From NCBI GenBank assembly GCA_050248795.1, contig JBFWRS010000003.1:72156-136155 (forward strand): a DNA stretch of 64,000 nucleotides. Reading direction: 5' to 3'. The DNA comes from CAZTDU01 sp050248795. GTDB taxonomy: Bacteria > Pseudomonadota > Gammaproteobacteria > Burkholderiales > SG8-39. The notes beneath the pieces were generated by a model. That model did not search any database, had not been told where the DNA came from, and worked only from the letters and a program-made list of their open reading frames with translations. This document shows, piece by piece, positions 8,863 to 18,074 of this stretch. The translations under genes and the position numbers were made by a program. Numbering within the stretch: the first letter of the stretch is position 1; the number at the start of each line of letters is the position of its first letter.

Positions 8863-11800
8863 GCCATTTCCTCGATCGACTGAAGTTCCTCACCGCCGCG
8901 AGCGAGAAGTTCTCCGGAGACCACGGCGAAACGCGCGCCGAGGACCGGACCTGGGAGCAGGCCTACCGGCAGCGCTGGAGCCACGACAAGATCGTGCGCT
9001 CCACGCACGGCACGAACTGCACCGGCTCGTGCTCGTGGAAGATCTACGTCAAGGGCGGCATCGTCACCTGGGAGACGCAGCAGACCGACTACCCGCGCAC
9101 GCGTCCGGACATGCCGAACCACGAACCGCGCGGCTGCTCGCGCGGCGCGTCGTATTCCTGGTACCTGTACAGCGGCAACCGCATCAAGTATCCGATGGTG
9201 AGGAGCCCGCTGCTGCTGCGCTGGCGCGAGCTGAGGAAGTCGAACGCGCCGCTGGAGGCGTGGACCGCGATCGTCGAGAACGCGGAGACGGCGGCAAGCT
9301 ACAAGAAGACGCGCGGCCTGGGCGGGTTCCTGCGCGCGTCCTGGGACGAGGCAAACGAGATCGTCGCCGCGGCGAACGTCTACACGGTGAAGAAATACGG
9401 GCCTGACCGGGTCATCGGCTTTTCCCCGATCCCGGCGATGTCGATGGTGTCCTACGCTGCCGGCAGCCGGTACCTGTCGCTGATCGGCGGCGTGTGCATG
9501 AGTTTCTACGACTGGTACTGCGACCTGCCGCCCTCCAGCCCGCAGACCTGGGGCGAGCAGACCGACGTGCCCGAGTCCGCCGACTGGTACAACTCGACCT
9601 TCATCATGATGTGGGGCTCGAACGTGCCGCAGACGCGCACGCCGGACGCGCATTTCATGACCGAGGCGCGCTACCGCGGCGCGAAGATCGTGTCGGTATT
9701 CCCGGACTACGCCGAAGGCTCCAAGTTCGGCGACCTGTGGCTGCACCCGAAGCAGGGCACCGACGCGGCGCTGGCGATGGCGATGGGCCACGTCATCCTC
9801 AGCGAATACCACGCGAAGGACAAGAGCGAGTATTTCCGCGAGTACTGCCGGCAGTACTCGGACATGCCGATGCTGGTGCGGCTGGTGAAGCAGGGCGACA
9901 AGCTGGTGCCCGACCGCTTCCTGCGCGCCTCCGACCTGCCCGATGCGATGGGCGAGGCAAACAACCCGGAATGGAAGACGGTCTGCTACGACGAGGCGAG
10001 CGGCGAGCTCGCCGTGCCGCATGGCTCGATCGGCTTCCGCTGGGGGCCGGATGCGCGCGCGGACAAGGGCAAGTGGAACCTGGCGCAGACCGCGCTGCGC
10101 CCGCGGCTGTCGCTCGAAGGCATCAAGGACCAGACCGCGCAGGTTGCATTCCCGTACTTCGGCGGCGTCGCGCACGAGCACTTCGCCTCGAACGTGCAGC
10201 AGGACGTGCTGCTGCGCAGCGTGCCGGTTAAGAACGTCGGCGGGCAGCTGGTGGCGAGCGTCTACGACCTGCTGATGGCGCAGTACGGCGTCGGCGTGGC
10301 GAAGTCCTACGACGAGGACGTGCCTTATACGCCGGCGTGGCAGGAGAAGATCACCGGCGTGCCGCGCGCGGACGTCATCAGCGTGGCGCAGCAGTTCGCC
10401 GACAACGCCGACCGCACCAAGGGCAAGTCGATGGTGATCATCGGCGCGGCGATGAACCACTGGTACCACTCGGACATGAACTACCGTGCCATCATCAACC
10501 TGCTGGTGATGTGCGGCTGCGTCGGCCAGTCCGGCGGCGGCTGGGCGCACTACGTGGGGCAGGAAAAGCTCCGGCCGCAGACCGGCTGGACGCCGCTCGC
10601 GTTCGCGCTGGACTGGAGCCGGCCGCCTCGGCAGATGAACTCCACCAGTTTCTTCTACGCGCACACCAACCAGTGGCGCTACGAAAAGCTCTCGGTGGGC
10701 GAGATCCTGTCGCCGCTCGCGGACGCACGCCGCTACAGCGGCAGCCTGATCGACTTCAACGTGCGTTCCGAGCGCATGGGCTGGCTCCCGTCAGCGCCGC
10801 AGCTGCAGTCCAATCCGCTGGAGATCGTCAAGCGCGCCAATGAGGCGAAGATGGAACCCAAGGACTACGTTGCGCGCGAGCTGAAGAGCGGCGGCCTGAA
10901 GATGAGCTGCGAGGATCCCGACCATCCGGACAACTGGCCGCGCAACCTGTTCGTGTGGCGCTCGAACCTGCTCGGCAGCTCGGGGAAAGGGCACGAGTAC
11001 TTCCTCAAGCACCTGCTCGGCACCACCAATGGCGTGCAGGGTGCCGAGGACGGCCGGCACCCGGAGGAAGTGGCCTGGCACGAGCACTCCCCGCAGGGCA
11101 AGCTCGACCTGCTGGTGACGCTGGATTTCCGCATGAGTACCACCTGCCTGTATTCCGACGTCGTGCTGCCCACCGCCACCTGGTACGAGAAGAACGACCT
11201 CAACACCTCGGACATGCATCCGTTCATCCACCCGCTGTCGCAGGCGGTGGACCCGGTGTGGCAGTCGAAGAGCGACTGGGAGATCTACAAGGGCATCGCG
11301 AAGAAGTTCTCAGAGATCGCTCGCCACCATCTGGGCGTCGAGAAGGACCTGGTGCTGACGCCGCTGATGCACGACACCCCGGGGGAACTCGGCCAGCCGT
11401 TCGAGCCGAAGGACTGGAAGAAGGGCGAATGCGAGCCGGTCCCGGGCAAGACCATGCCGGCGGTCACCGTGGTCGAGCGCGACTACCCGAACACCTACGC
11501 CCGCTTCACCTCGCTCGGTCCGCTGATGACCAAGGTCGGCAACGGCGGCAAGGGGATTGCGTGGAACACCGAGCACGAGGTCGAGTTCCTCGGCAAGCTC
11601 AACCAGACCACACCCGAGGGGCTGCCCAGGATAGAGACCGACATCGACGCTTGCGAGGTGATCCTCGCGCTTGCGCCGGAGACCAACGGCGAGGTGGCGG
11701 TGAAGGCCTGGCAGGCGCTGTCGGCGATCACCGGGCGCGACCACACGCACCTGGCGAGACCGCGCGAGGACGACAAGATCCGCTTCCGCGACGTACAGGC

Positions 11801-12536
11801 GCAGCCGCGCAAGATCATCTCGTCGCCGACCTGGTCGGGGCTGGAATCCGAGCACGTGTCGTACAACGCCGGGTACACCAACGTGCACGAGTACATCCCG
11901 TGGCGCACGCTCACCGGCCGGCAGCAGCTCTACCAGGACCATCCGTGGATGCGCGACTTCGGCGAGGCGCTGGTGTCGTACCGGCCGCCGGTGGACACCA
12001 AGACCGTGTCGCCGATGCTCGGCAAGCGCTCTAACGGCAACCCCGAGATCGCGCTCAACTTCATCACGCCGCACCAGAAGTGGGGAATCCACTCCACCTA
12101 CACCGACAACCTGCTGATGCTGACGCTGTCGCGCGGCGGGCCGATCGTGTGGCTGTCGGAAACCGACGCGAAGAAGGCGGGCATCGTCGACAACGACTGG
12201 ATCGAGGCCTACAACCTGAACGGCGCGCTCACCGCGCGCGCGGTGGTGAGCCAGCGCGTGCCCGAGGGCATGGTGCTGATGTACCACGCGCAGGAGAAGA
12301 TCGTGAACACGCCCGGATCCGAGATCATGCTGACGCGTGGCGGCATCCACAACTCGGTGACGCGCACCTGCCCGAAGCCGACGCACATGATCGGCGGCTA
12401 CGCGCAACTCTCCTACGGCTTCAACTACTACGGCACCATCGGCACGAATCGCGACGAGTTCGTCATCGTGCGCAAGATGGCGAAGGTGGACTGGATGGAC
12501 GGCGAAGCGGCTGACGTATCCCGGGAGGCAGCATGA
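8859..12536 (+). CDS. narG: Respiratory nitrate reductase alpha (catalytic) subunit
   Basis: Molybdo-bis-MGD subunit reducing nitrate to nitrite on the cytoplasmic side of the membrane. The N-terminal FS0 cluster motif HGTNCTGSCSW gives ligands H50, C54 and C58, with C93 as the fourth. The molybdenum-ligand region SFYDWYCDLPP contains the conserved Asp (D222), followed by the family signature TWGEQTDVPESADWYN. The length of 1225 residues is close to E. coli NarG (1247). The ATG overlaps the narK stop by 4 bp and the stop overlaps narH the same way, implying translational coupling and fixed NarGH stoichiometry. The protein works in the NarGHI complex, taking electrons from quinol through NarI and NarH. 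Confidence 0.98.
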   Translation: MSHFLDRLKFLTAASEKFSGDHGETRAEDRTWEQAYRQRWSHDKIVRSTHGTNCTGSCSWKIYVKGGIVTWETQQTDYPRTRPDMPNHEPRGCSRGASYSWYLYSGNRIKYPMVRSPLLLRWRELRKSNAPLEAWTAIVENAETAASYKKTRGLGGFLRASWDEANEIVAAANVYTVKKYGPDRVIGFSPIPAMSMVSYAAGSRYLSLIGGVCMSFYDWYCDLPPSSPQTWGEQTDVPESADWYNSTFIMMWGSNVPQTRTPDAHFMTEARYRGAKIVSVFPDYAEGSKFGDLWLHPKQGTDAALAMAMGHVILSEYHAKDKSEYFREYCRQYSDMPMLVRLVKQGDKLVPDRFLRASDLPDAMGEANNPEWKTVCYDEASGELAVPHGSIGFRWGPDARADKGKWNLAQTALRPRLSLEGIKDQTAQVAFPYFGGVAHEHFASNVQQDVLLRSVPVKNVGGQLVASVYDLLMAQYGVGVAKSYDEDVPYTPAWQEKITGVPRADVISVAQQFADNADRTKGKSMVIIGAAMNHWYHSDMNYRAIINLLVMCGCVGQSGGGWAHYVGQEKLRPQTGWTPLAFALDWSRPPRQMNSTSFFYAHTNQWRYEKLSVGEILSPLADARRYSGSLIDFNVRSERMGWLPSAPQLQSNPLEIVKRANEAKMEPKDYVARELKSGGLKMSCEDPDHPDNWPRNLFVWRSNLLGSSGKGHEYFLKHLLGTTNGVQGAEDGRHPEEVAWHEHSPQGKLDLLVTLDFRMSTTCLYSDVVLPTATWYEKNDLNTSDMHPFIHPLSQAVDPVWQSKSDWEIYKGIAKKFSEIARHHLGVEKDLVLTPLMHDTPGELGQPFEPKDWKKGECEPVPGKTMPAVTVVERDYPNTYARFTSLGPLMTKVGNGGKGIAWNTEHEVEFLGKLNQTTPEGLPRIETDIDACEVILALAPETNGEVAVKAWQALSAITGRDHTHLARPREDDKIRFRDVQAQPRKIISSPTWSGLESEHVSYNAGYTNVHEYIPWRTLTGRQQLYQDHPWMRDFGEALVSYRPPVDTKTVSPMLGKRSNGNPEIALNFITPHQKWGIHSTYTDNLLMLTLSRGGPIVWLSETDAKKAGIVDNDWIEAYNLNGALTARAVVSQRVPEGMVLMYHAQEKIVNTPGSEIMLTRGGIHNSVTRTCPKPTHMIGGYAQLSYGFNYYGTIGTNRDEFVIVRKMAKVDWMDGEAADVSREAA

Positions 12537-14056
12537 AAGTACGCGCGCAGATCGGCATGGTGCTGAACCTGGACAAGTGCATCGGCTGCCACACCTGTTC
12601 GGTGACCTGCAAGAACGTCTGGACCAACCGCCCGGGCATGGAGTACGCCTGGTTCAACAACGTCGAGACCAAGCCCGGCATCGGCTACCCGAAGGACTGG
12701 GAGAACCAGGAACGCTGGAACGGCGGCTGGACCCGCGGCGCGAACGGCCGCATCCACCCGAAGCAGGGCGGCAAGCTGGCGCTGCTGATGAAGATCTTCG
12801 CCAACCCCAACCTGCCCGAGATCGACGACTACTACGAGCCGTTCACGTTCGACTACGAGCACCTGCACCATGCGCCGCTGTCGAAGGCGGCGCCGGTGGC
12901 GCGGCCGCGGTCCCTGATCACCGGCGAGCGCATGCAGAAGATCGAGTGGGGCCCGAACTGGGAGGAGATCCTCGGCGGCGAGTTCGCCAAGCGCTCGAAG
13001 GACGCGAACTTCGCCGACGTCGAGAAGGAGATCTACGGCCAGTTCGAGAACACCTTCATGATGTACCTGCCGCGCCTGTGCGAGCACTGCCTCAACCCGA
13101 CCTGCGTGGCGAGCTGCCCGTCGGGCTCGATCTACAAGCGGGAAGAGGACGGCATCGTGCTGGTGGACCAGGACAAGTGCCGCGGCTGGCGCATGTGCGT
13201 GTCCGGCTGCCCGTACAAGAAGATCTACTACAACTGGTCCACCGGGAAGGCGGAGAAGTGCATCTTCTGCTACCCGCGCATCGAGGTCGGCCAGCCCACG
13301 GTGTGCTCGGAGACCTGCGTCGGCCGCATCCGCTACCTCGGCGTGCTGCTGTACGACGCCGACGGCATCGAGGCGGCGGCCAGCGTCGCCGACCCCAAGG
13401 ACCTGTACGAAGCGCAACTGAAGCTGTTCCTCGACCCGACCGACCCGAAGGTGATCGAGCAGGCGCGCGCCGACGGCGTTCCCGAGGCGTGGCTGGATGC
13501 GGCGCGGGCCTCGCCCGTGTACCGCATGGCGATGGACTGGAAGGTGGCCTTTCCGCTGCACCCGGAGTTCCGCACGCTGCCGATGGTGTGGTACATCCCG
13601 CCGCTGTCGCCGATCAGCGCCGCCGCCAACAGCGGGCAGCTCGGCACCTTCGGCGAGATCCCCGACGTGTCGCAACTGCGGATCCCGCTGAAGTACCTCG
13701 CCAACCTGCTGACCGCGGGCGACGAGGTGCCGGTGAAACTGGCGCTGGAGCGCATGCTGGCGATGCGTGCCTACATGCGCGCGCGCCACGTCGAGGGGCG
13801 CGAGAACGACGCGGTGCTGAAGCAGGTCGGCATCACGCGCGAGCAGGTCGAGGACATGTACCGCACCATGGCGATCGCCAACTACGAGGACCGCTTCGTC
13901 ATCCCGACCACGCACCGCGAGTACGCCGAGGACGCCTACGACCTGCGCGGCTCCTGCGGCTTCAGCTTCGGCAACGGCTGCTCCGATGGCTCGAGCGAAG
14001 CGAGCCTGTTCGGCGGCAAGAAGAAGCGCACCATTCCGATCAAGGCGGCGGCATGA
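12533..14056 (+). CDS. narH: Respiratory nitrate reductase beta (iron-sulfur) subunit
   Basis: Electron-transfer subunit carrying three [4Fe-4S] and one [3Fe-4S] cluster between NarI and NarG. The first ferredoxin motif is CIGCHTCSVTCKNVW near residue 16. A second group reads CEHCLNPTCVASCPSGSIY and the third CRGWRMCVSGCPYKK, where Trp replaces the expected Cys, as in known NarH proteins where this gives the [3Fe-4S] centre. The last group is CIFCYPRIEVGQPTVCSETC. The length is 507 residues, near the family norm. The gene sits in a four-base overlap with narG and narJ. The C-terminal part (from about residue 310) is the NarH-specific dimerisation region. Confidence 0.98.
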   Translation: MKVRAQIGMVLNLDKCIGCHTCSVTCKNVWTNRPGMEYAWFNNVETKPGIGYPKDWENQERWNGGWTRGANGRIHPKQGGKLALLMKIFANPNLPEIDDYYEPFTFDYEHLHHAPLSKAAPVARPRSLITGERMQKIEWGPNWEEILGGEFAKRSKDANFADVEKEIYGQFENTFMMYLPRLCEHCLNPTCVASCPSGSIYKREEDGIVLVDQDKCRGWRMCVSGCPYKKIYYNWSTGKAEKCIFCYPRIEVGQPTVCSETCVGRIRYLGVLLYDADGIEAAASVADPKDLYEAQLKLFLDPTDPKVIEQARADGVPEAWLDAARASPVYRMAMDWKVAFPLHPEFRTLPMVWYIPPLSPISAAANSGQLGTFGEIPDVSQLRIPLKYLANLLTAGDEVPVKLALERMLAMRAYMRARHVEGRENDAVLKQVGITREQVEDMYRTMAIANYEDRFVIPTTHREYAEDAYDLRGSCGFSFGNGCSDGSSEASLFGGKKKRTIPIKAAA

Positions 14057-14703
14057 CCGGCGCGAACCTCAGGGCGCTGGCGGCGCTGCTCGCCTATCCG
14101 GAAGCCGAGCTCGTGGCGGCGGTTCCGGAACTCAGGCCGCTGTTCGCGAAGGACAAGGGCGTGCTCGCGCTGCTCGACGAGCTCGCCTCCAGCCCCCTGC
14201 ATGAACTGCAGGAGCGCTACGTCGAGCTGTTCGACCGCTCGCGCGCGCTGTCGCTGCACCTGTTCGAGCACGTGCACGGCGAGTCGCGCGACCGCGGCCA
14301 GGCGATGGTGGACCTGGCGCAAACCTACGCCAGCCGCGGCATGGAGGCAGCGGGCAACGAGCTGCCCGATTACCTGCCGGTGTTCCTCGAGTTCGCGTCG
14401 CTGCTGCCGCGCGAGGAAGCAGCCGGGCTGCTCGGCGAAACCGCCGACATCCTGCGCGGCATCGGCGACCGCCTCGCCGACCGCGGCAGCCGCTACTCGG
14501 CGGTGTTCGCCGCGCTGCTGGCGGCGGCCGGAGAAGCGGGACTGGCGCGGCCGCTGGCAAAGCGCCGCACGCCAGGCGAGGAGAACTCGCCCGCGGCGAT
14601 CGACAAGGCGTGGATGGACGAACCCGTCACGTTCATGGGCGCGGCGCCGCCCGCGGGCGGCGCGCAACCGGTCAAGTTCTATCCGAAGGGAGCACGGCCA
14701 TGA
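14053..14703 (+). CDS. narJ: Nitrate reductase molybdenum cofactor assembly chaperone
   Basis: Cytoplasmic chaperone of the TorD/NarJ family, 216 residues. It binds apo-NarG and is needed for insertion of the molybdenum cofactor and the FS0 cluster before membrane attachment. Visible family features are the helical N-terminus with LLAYPE and the motif YVELFDRSRALSLHLFEHVHG, followed by GNELPDYLPVFLEF. The C-terminal tail (after about residue 175) is low-complexity and proline/alanine-rich. It lies between narH and narI with ATGA overlaps on both sides. It is not part of the mature enzyme. Confidence 0.96.
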   Translation: MTGANLRALAALLAYPEAELVAAVPELRPLFAKDKGVLALLDELASSPLHELQERYVELFDRSRALSLHLFEHVHGESRDRGQAMVDLAQTYASRGMEAAGNELPDYLPVFLEFASLLPREEAAGLLGETADILRGIGDRLADRGSRYSAVFAALLAAAGEAGLARPLAKRRTPGEENSPAAIDKAWMDEPVTFMGAAPPAGGAQPVKFYPKGARP

Positions 14704-15386
14704 GGGACTTCCTGCACCAGTTCATGTTCGGCATCTATCCGTACCTGTGCATCGCGGTGTTCCTCGCCGGGTCGCTGATCCGCTTCGACCGCGAGCAGTA
14801 CACGTGGAAGAGCGATTCCAGCCAGATGCTGCGAACCGGGCAGTTGCGGCTGGGATCGAACCTGTTCCACATCGGTATACTCGCCCTCTTTTTCGGGCAC
14901 CTGTTCGGCCTGCTGACGCCGAAAGCCGTGTACCACGCGATGGGGCTCTCGACGGAGGCGAAACAGATGGTGGCGATAGTCGCAGGCGGCGTGTTCGGCA
15001 CCATGTGCCTCGTCGGCCTGGTGCTGCTGGTGCACCGGCGCCTGGCCGAGCCGCGCATCCGCGCCACGTCGACGCGCATGGACATCTTCATCCTGCTGTG
15101 GATCCTGGTCACGCTGCTGCTGGGGCTGGCGTCGATCTTCTGGTCGCTCGGGCACCGCGACGGCGGCGTGATGGTGCTGCTCGGGCAATGGGCGCAGCAC
15201 ATCGTCACCTTCCGCGCCGGCTCCGCCGACTTCATCCGCGGCGTCGACTGGATCTACAAGCTGCACCTCGCCTTCGGCATGACGCTGTTCCTGCTGTTCC
15301 CGTTCTCGCGCCTGGTCCACGTCTGGAGCGGCTTCGCGGTCGTCGGCTACCTGACCCGCGCCTACCAGATCGTCAGGACCCGCTAG
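14700..15386 (+). CDS. narI: Respiratory nitrate reductase gamma subunit (cytochrome b)
   Basis: Membrane diheme cytochrome b of 228 residues that oxidises quinol at the periplasmic face and anchors NarGH. Five hydrophobic helices are visible. Histidines in helix positions (for example LFHIGILALFFGHLFGL and, near the end, KLHLAFGMTLFLLFPFSRLVH) fit the two b-heme ligand pairs of the family. The N-terminal FGIYPYLC and RFDREQYTWKSDSSQ are typical of NarI. The ATG overlaps the narJ stop (ATGA). The carbonic anhydrase gene begins 14 bp after the stop, so the transcript probably continues. Its heme supply depends on genes such as hemN at the left end of the window. Confidence 0.97.
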   Translation: MRDFLHQFMFGIYPYLCIAVFLAGSLIRFDREQYTWKSDSSQMLRTGQLRLGSNLFHIGILALFFGHLFGLLTPKAVYHAMGLSTEAKQMVAIVAGGVFGTMCLVGLVLLVHRRLAEPRIRATSTRMDIFILLWILVTLLLGLASIFWSLGHRDGGVMVLLGQWAQHIVTFRAGSADFIRGVDWIYKLHLAFGMTLFLLFPFSRLVHVWSGFAVVGYLTRAYQIVRTR

Positions 15387-15400
15387 ATGCGCGAGGACTG

Positions 15401-16018
15401 ATGCCGCGCGAGCTTGCCGACAGGCTGAAGGTCTTTCGCCAGGAACACTTTCCGCGCTACAAGGAAAGGTACCGGCTGCTTGCCGAGCGCGGCCAGCAGC
15501 CGGGCACGCTGTTCATCGGCTGTTCGGACGCGCGCGTGCTGCCCGACCTGCTGATGGACGCCAAGCCCGGCGAGGTGTTCACCGTCAGGAACGTCGGCAA
15601 CCTGGTGCCGCCGTACGAGGACGCGTACGGCTACCACGGCACGTCGGCGGCGATCGAGTTCGCGGTGCTGGCGCTGCGCGTGCGCGACATCGTCGTCTGC
15701 GGCCACAGCCACTGCGGCGCGATACGCGCGCTGTACCAGTCGCCGCCCGAGGAGGCGCGGCACATGAACAAGTGGCTGGACCTCGCCCGCGAAGCGGTGC
15801 TGCCGGTCACCGAAAGCGAAGAGGCGCTGCGCCGCGTCGAGCAGCGCTCGGTGGTGCTGCAGCTCGAGCACCTGCTGACGTTCCCGATGGTGGCGCGCCG
15901 CGTCGAGCGCGGCGAGCTGTTCCTGCACGGCTGGCACTACCACGTCGGCAGCGGCCGGGTGGAGATCCTCGACGTGGCGCGCGGCGAGTTCGTCGCCGAG
16001 GGCGAGGACGCGGCGTGA
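15401..16018 (+). CDS. can: Beta-class carbonic anhydrase in the nar operon
   Basis: Zinc enzyme interconverting CO2 and bicarbonate, 205 residues. The zinc ligands are the Cys of FIGCSDARV, where CSDAR also gives the catalytic Asp-Arg dyad, and the His and Cys of VCGHSHCGAIRAL. The start ATG at 15401 lies 14 bp after narI. The stop overlaps the GTG of the next gene (GTGA), so narI-can-ppiC reads as one operon. A carbonic anhydrase inside a nitrate reductase operon is not part of the standard nar set. CO2 made by anaerobic oxidation of formate or organic acids could be its substrate, but that link is inferred. The family assignment is secure; the gene symbol is by analogy. Confidence 0.93.
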   Translation: MPRELADRLKVFRQEHFPRYKERYRLLAERGQQPGTLFIGCSDARVLPDLLMDAKPGEVFTVRNVGNLVPPYEDAYGYHGTSAAIEFAVLALRVRDIVVCGHSHCGAIRALYQSPPEEARHMNKWLDLAREAVLPVTESEEALRRVEQRSVVLQLEHLLTFPMVARRVERGELFLHGWHYHVGSGRVEILDVARGEFVAEGEDAA

Positions 16019-16692
16019 GCGCGAACGAACACGCCAGGCCGGAGCTGGATGCGGTGCGCGGGCTGCTGCTCGCGCGCGCGGGCGAACTGGGGCTGCTCGA
16101 GGGCAGCGCGGCTGCTGGCGTGAGCTTCGCCAGCCGCGAGGCAGAGGACGAGGTCATCGAGCGCGTGCTGGAGCTCGAGGTGCCCGGACACGAGCCCAGC
16201 GACGAGGACTGCAGGCGCTGGTACGAGGCGAATCCGCGCCGCTTCAGCGCCGGAGAGCTGGTCGAGGCCAGCCATATCCTGTTTGCGATCACGCCGCGGG
16301 TGCCGCCGGAAGCGCTGCGCGCGAAGGCCGCGGAGGTGCACGCGATGGCGGTGCGCGAGCCGGCGCGCTTCGCCGAGCTCGCGCGCGAGTACTCCAACTG
16401 CCCGTCGGCGGCGCAGGGCGGGTCGCTCGGCCAGCTGGGACGCGGCGACGCCGTGCCGGAGTTCGAAAAGGCGGTACTCGACGTGGAACTGCTCGGCGTA
16501 CTGCCCGAGCTGGTCAGCACGCGCTTCGGCTTTCACATCGTGCTGGTCGCCAGGCGCATACCGGGGCGGGTGCTGCCATTCGCGGATGCCCGCGAGCAGG
16601 TGTCCGCATTCCTGCGCCAGCGCGGCACCGAGCGTGCGATCGGCGAATACGTGCGCGGCCTGTTGCAGCCCCGGGCGGGCGGCGCCGGCTAG
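16015..16692 (+). CDS. Parvulin-type peptidyl-prolyl isomerase, nar-associated
   Basis: A 225-residue protein with a short helical N-terminus and a C-terminal rotamase (PpiC) domain at about residues 80-190. Domain hallmarks are ASHILFAI, FAELAREYSNCPSAAQGGSLGQLGRGDAVPEFEKA (in two parts) and the terminal GFHIVLVARR. It starts at a GTG overlapping the carbonic anhydrase stop. No signal peptide is seen, so it is likely cytoplasmic, in line with NarG/NarH folding there. A PpiC gene at the end of nar operons is a recurring arrangement in betaproteobacteria, which supports a role in nitrate reductase maturation. The stop shares the bases CTAG with the stop of the convergent efflux gene. Confidence 0.9.
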   Translation: MSANEHARPELDAVRGLLLARAGELGLLEGSAAAGVSFASREAEDEVIERVLELEVPGHEPSDEDCRRWYEANPRRFSAGELVEASHILFAITPRVPPEALRAKAAEVHAMAVREPARFAELAREYSNCPSAAQGGSLGQLGRGDAVPEFEKAVLDVELLGVLPELVSTRFGFHIVLVARRIPGRVLPFADAREQVSAFLRQRGTERAIGEYVRGLLQPRAGGAG

Positions 16693-18074
16693 CCGGGCGC
16701 GCGCCAGCCGCCGCCCAGCGCCTTCATCAGGTCCACGCTGAAGGCCAGGCGCGCGAGGCGGTTGCGCACCAGCGCGAGCTCGGCGTCGTTTGCGGTGCGC
16801 TGCGCATCCAGCACTTCGAGGTAGGGCGAGTAGCCGGATTCGTAGCGCAGCGTCGACAGCTCGAGCGCGCCGCGCGCGGCTTCGAGGCGGGCGCGGATGT
16901 CGTCCTCGGCGGCGCCGGTCTCGGCAAGGCTGACCAGCGCGTCCGACACCTCGCGAAAGCCGTTCTCGATCGCGCGCTGGTAGGTGGCGAGCGCCTGCTC
17001 GCGCCGCGCCTCGGCCTGCGCGACGCGTGCCTCGCGCCTGCCGCCGTCGAAGATCGGCAGCGCTAGCCCGACGCCCAGCGACCAGATGCCGGCGCCGCCG
17101 GACAACAGGTTCGCCAGCGCGGCGCTTTGCGTGCCGAGCGCGCCGGTAAGCGAGATCGACGGGAACAGCGCCGCCCGCGCCGCGCCGATCAGCGCGTTTG
17201 CGGCGATCATCTGCTGCTCGGCGGCGACGATGTCCGGGCGCCGTTCGAGCAGCGCCGAGGGCAGGCCGGGCGGGGGCGCCGGCGGCACCGGCAGCGCGAG
17301 CAGATCCCTGTCCTGCGCCGGCAGTCGCAGTTCGAGCTGCCCGGTAAGCGTCGCGAGCTGGCGCTCGGCGAGGGCGCGCGCGCGTACCGTGTCGCGCCGC
17401 TGCACCCGGGCATCCGCGAGCGCGGCCTGCGCCTGGCGCACGTCCAGCTCGCTCGCAAGCCCGGCCTGCAGGCGCGTGCGCGCGATGCCGAGGGAATCCT
17501 CGCGCAGCCGTATCGTGCTTGCCAGCACCGCGAGCTGCGCGTCCAGCGCGCGCAGCGCGAAGTAGGCCTGCACGGTGGCGCCGGTGAGCGTGAGTTCCAC
17601 CAGCGCCTGCGCATGCCGCGCGGCAAGGAGGTTGGCGCGCGCCGCCTCGGCGGTGCGTGCGTAGCGTCCCCAGAAGTCGATCTCGAAGCTGGTCGATGCG
17701 AGCAACTGGTACTGCTCGCGCTCCAGCGGCGCGCCCGCGCGCGGCTCGGTGCGGCGGCTGACGCGATTGCGCGTCGCGCCGGCACCGGCGAAGACCTCGG
17801 GATGGATGGCCGCGCCCGCTTCTCGTGCGAGGCCTTCCGCCTCCTGCACCCGCGCCGCCGCGAGGCGCAGGTCGCTGTTCGCCGCTCGCGTGGCGGCGAC
17901 GAGACGGTCGAGCGCCGCGTCGCCGAAGCTGCGCCACCATTCGGCCGCCGGCGGCGCGGCCGCGCCGGCGGCGGCGCCCGGGTAGGCCTGCGGCAGCGGC
18001 ACCGCGGGACGCTGGTAGTCCGGGCCGACCGTGGTGCAGCCGGCGAGCAGGACGGTGACGAGCAGCCGCTTCAT
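16689..18074 (-). CDS. RND efflux outer-membrane lipoprotein (NodT/OprM family)
   Basis: Outer-membrane channel of a tripartite multidrug pump, 461 residues. The N-terminus has a lipoprotein signal (LLVTVLLAGC) followed by TTVGPDYQRPAVPLP, the NodT-family start. Two OEP domains follow. Repeated motifs are STSFEIDFWGRYARTAEAAR in the first and GLALPIFDGGRREARVAQAEA in the second, as expected for the alpha-barrel/beta-barrel trimer. The ATG overlaps the RND transporter stop by 4 bp, placing it last in tetR-MFP-RND-OMF. Its stop is convergent with the parvulin gene and shares CTAG with it. Substrates cannot be told from sequence. Confidence 0.95.
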   Translation of the reverse strand: MKRLLVTVLLAGCTTVGPDYQRPAVPLPQAYPGAAAGAAAPPAAEWWRSFGDAALDRLVAATRAANSDLRLAAARVQEAEGLAREAGAAIHPEVFAGAGATRNRVSRRTEPRAGAPLEREQYQLLASTSFEIDFWGRYARTAEAARANLLAARHAQALVELTLTGATVQAYFALRALDAQLAVLASTIRLREDSLGIARTRLQAGLASELDVRQAQAALADARVQRRDTVRARALAERQLATLTGQLELRLPAQDRDLLALPVPPAPPPGLPSALLERRPDIVAAEQQMIAANALIGAARAALFPSISLTGALGTQSAALANLLSGGAGIWSLGVGLALPIFDGGRREARVAQAEARREQALATYQRAIENGFREVSDALVSLAETGAAEDDIRARLEAARGALELSTLRYESGYSPYLEVLDAQRTANDAELALVRNRLARLAFSVDLMKALGGGWRAPG

